Source: Procambarus clarkii
Lineage: Eukaryota; Arthropoda; Malacostraca; Decapoda; Cambaridae
Reading direction: 5' to 3'
Assembly: GCF_040958095.1 (NCBI RefSeq)
Contig: NC_091195.1
Coordinates: forward strand, 28,437,586-28,501,585
Length of the DNA stretch: 64,000 bases
Below are positions 63,851 through 64,000 of the stretch, in pieces (position 1 is the first letter of the stretch; each line of letters starts with the position of its first letter). The notes beneath the pieces were generated by a model. It was not told where the DNA came from. It made no database searches and saw only the letters and a list, made by a program, of their open reading frames with translations. The translations under genes and the position numbers were made by a program.

Positions 63851-64000
63851 TGAGATATCACGTTACTGTGATTTGTGTGTGTGTAATGCTATCTTTGTTA
63901 TGTGATGGAAAGTAGCTATTATTTATTGCTCATGACATAACAAAAAACCATGTACTGCTCAAAGAAATTATAAGAACAATGTGAATCTATAAATAAATAT

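Overview
The window looks like nuclear DNA of a decapod crustacean, probably a freshwater crayfish or close relative. I infer this from the style of the interspersed repeats (LINE tails ending in the peptide SNSLVDQ, SINE tails ending in GCTAAGCCCCGAAATCATC, the fold-back carrying GACGACGACGTTTCGGTCC); no search was run. There are no operons, Shine-Dalgarno sites or dense coding as in a prokaryote. Most of the 64 kb is retrotransposon debris, tRNA-derived SINEs, fold-back DNA and at least nine large tandem-repeat arrays.

Only one host gene is recognisable. Two small coding exons on the + strand (44315-44377 and 50364-50510) encode the N-terminus of the ankyrin-repeat palmitoyltransferase ZDHHC17/HIP14. 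The remaining exons lie beyond the right edge. A 2.2-kb minisatellite has grown over its exon 1/intron 1 boundary and contains dozens of copies of the 5' splice site. A GC-rich reading frame at 28190-28930 may be another gene or a gene fragment, but I do not recognise it.

Layout. 1-5.7 kb: SINEs, LINE fragments and fold-backs. 5.7-12.9 kb: a G/T-rich 31-bp minisatellite almost free of C on the + strand. 13.3-21.0 kb: two paralogous blocks, each made of a SINE fragment, AT-rich DNA, a second SINE and a 34-bp satellite. One block carries a truncated LTR element (LTR plus primer-binding site); the other carries a poly(A) retroposon and a 24-bp satellite. 21.0-25.2 kb: 60-bp and 92-bp satellites made from the 3' coding end of a LINE. 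25.6-31.7 kb: SINEs, a solo LTR, an unidentified ORF, a fold-back and two LINE pseudogenes. 31.77-43.65 kb: an 11.9-kb composite with identical split direct repeats (A1 ... B1-A2-s-B2-A3-s-B3) and tyrosine-recombinase motifs inside, best read as a degenerate tyrosine-recombinase retroelement stuffed with satellites. 44.3-52.8 kb: ZDHHC17 exons and introns. 52.8-54.9 kb: a TA-flanked DNA transposon with a nested LINE tail. 55-64 kb: LINE remnants, a DIRS-like retroelement remnant with YLDDW and DLKNVYWHVP motifs, SINE pairs and a LINE ORF2 3' fragment.

The main theme is that short stretches of LINE coding sequence have repeatedly been turned into satellites (24, 60 and 92 bp). For the 24-bp case an unexpanded paralogue lies 3 kb away and a likely slippage seed can be seen. 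Boundaries of degenerate repeats are approximate, and family names rest on motifs read by eye.
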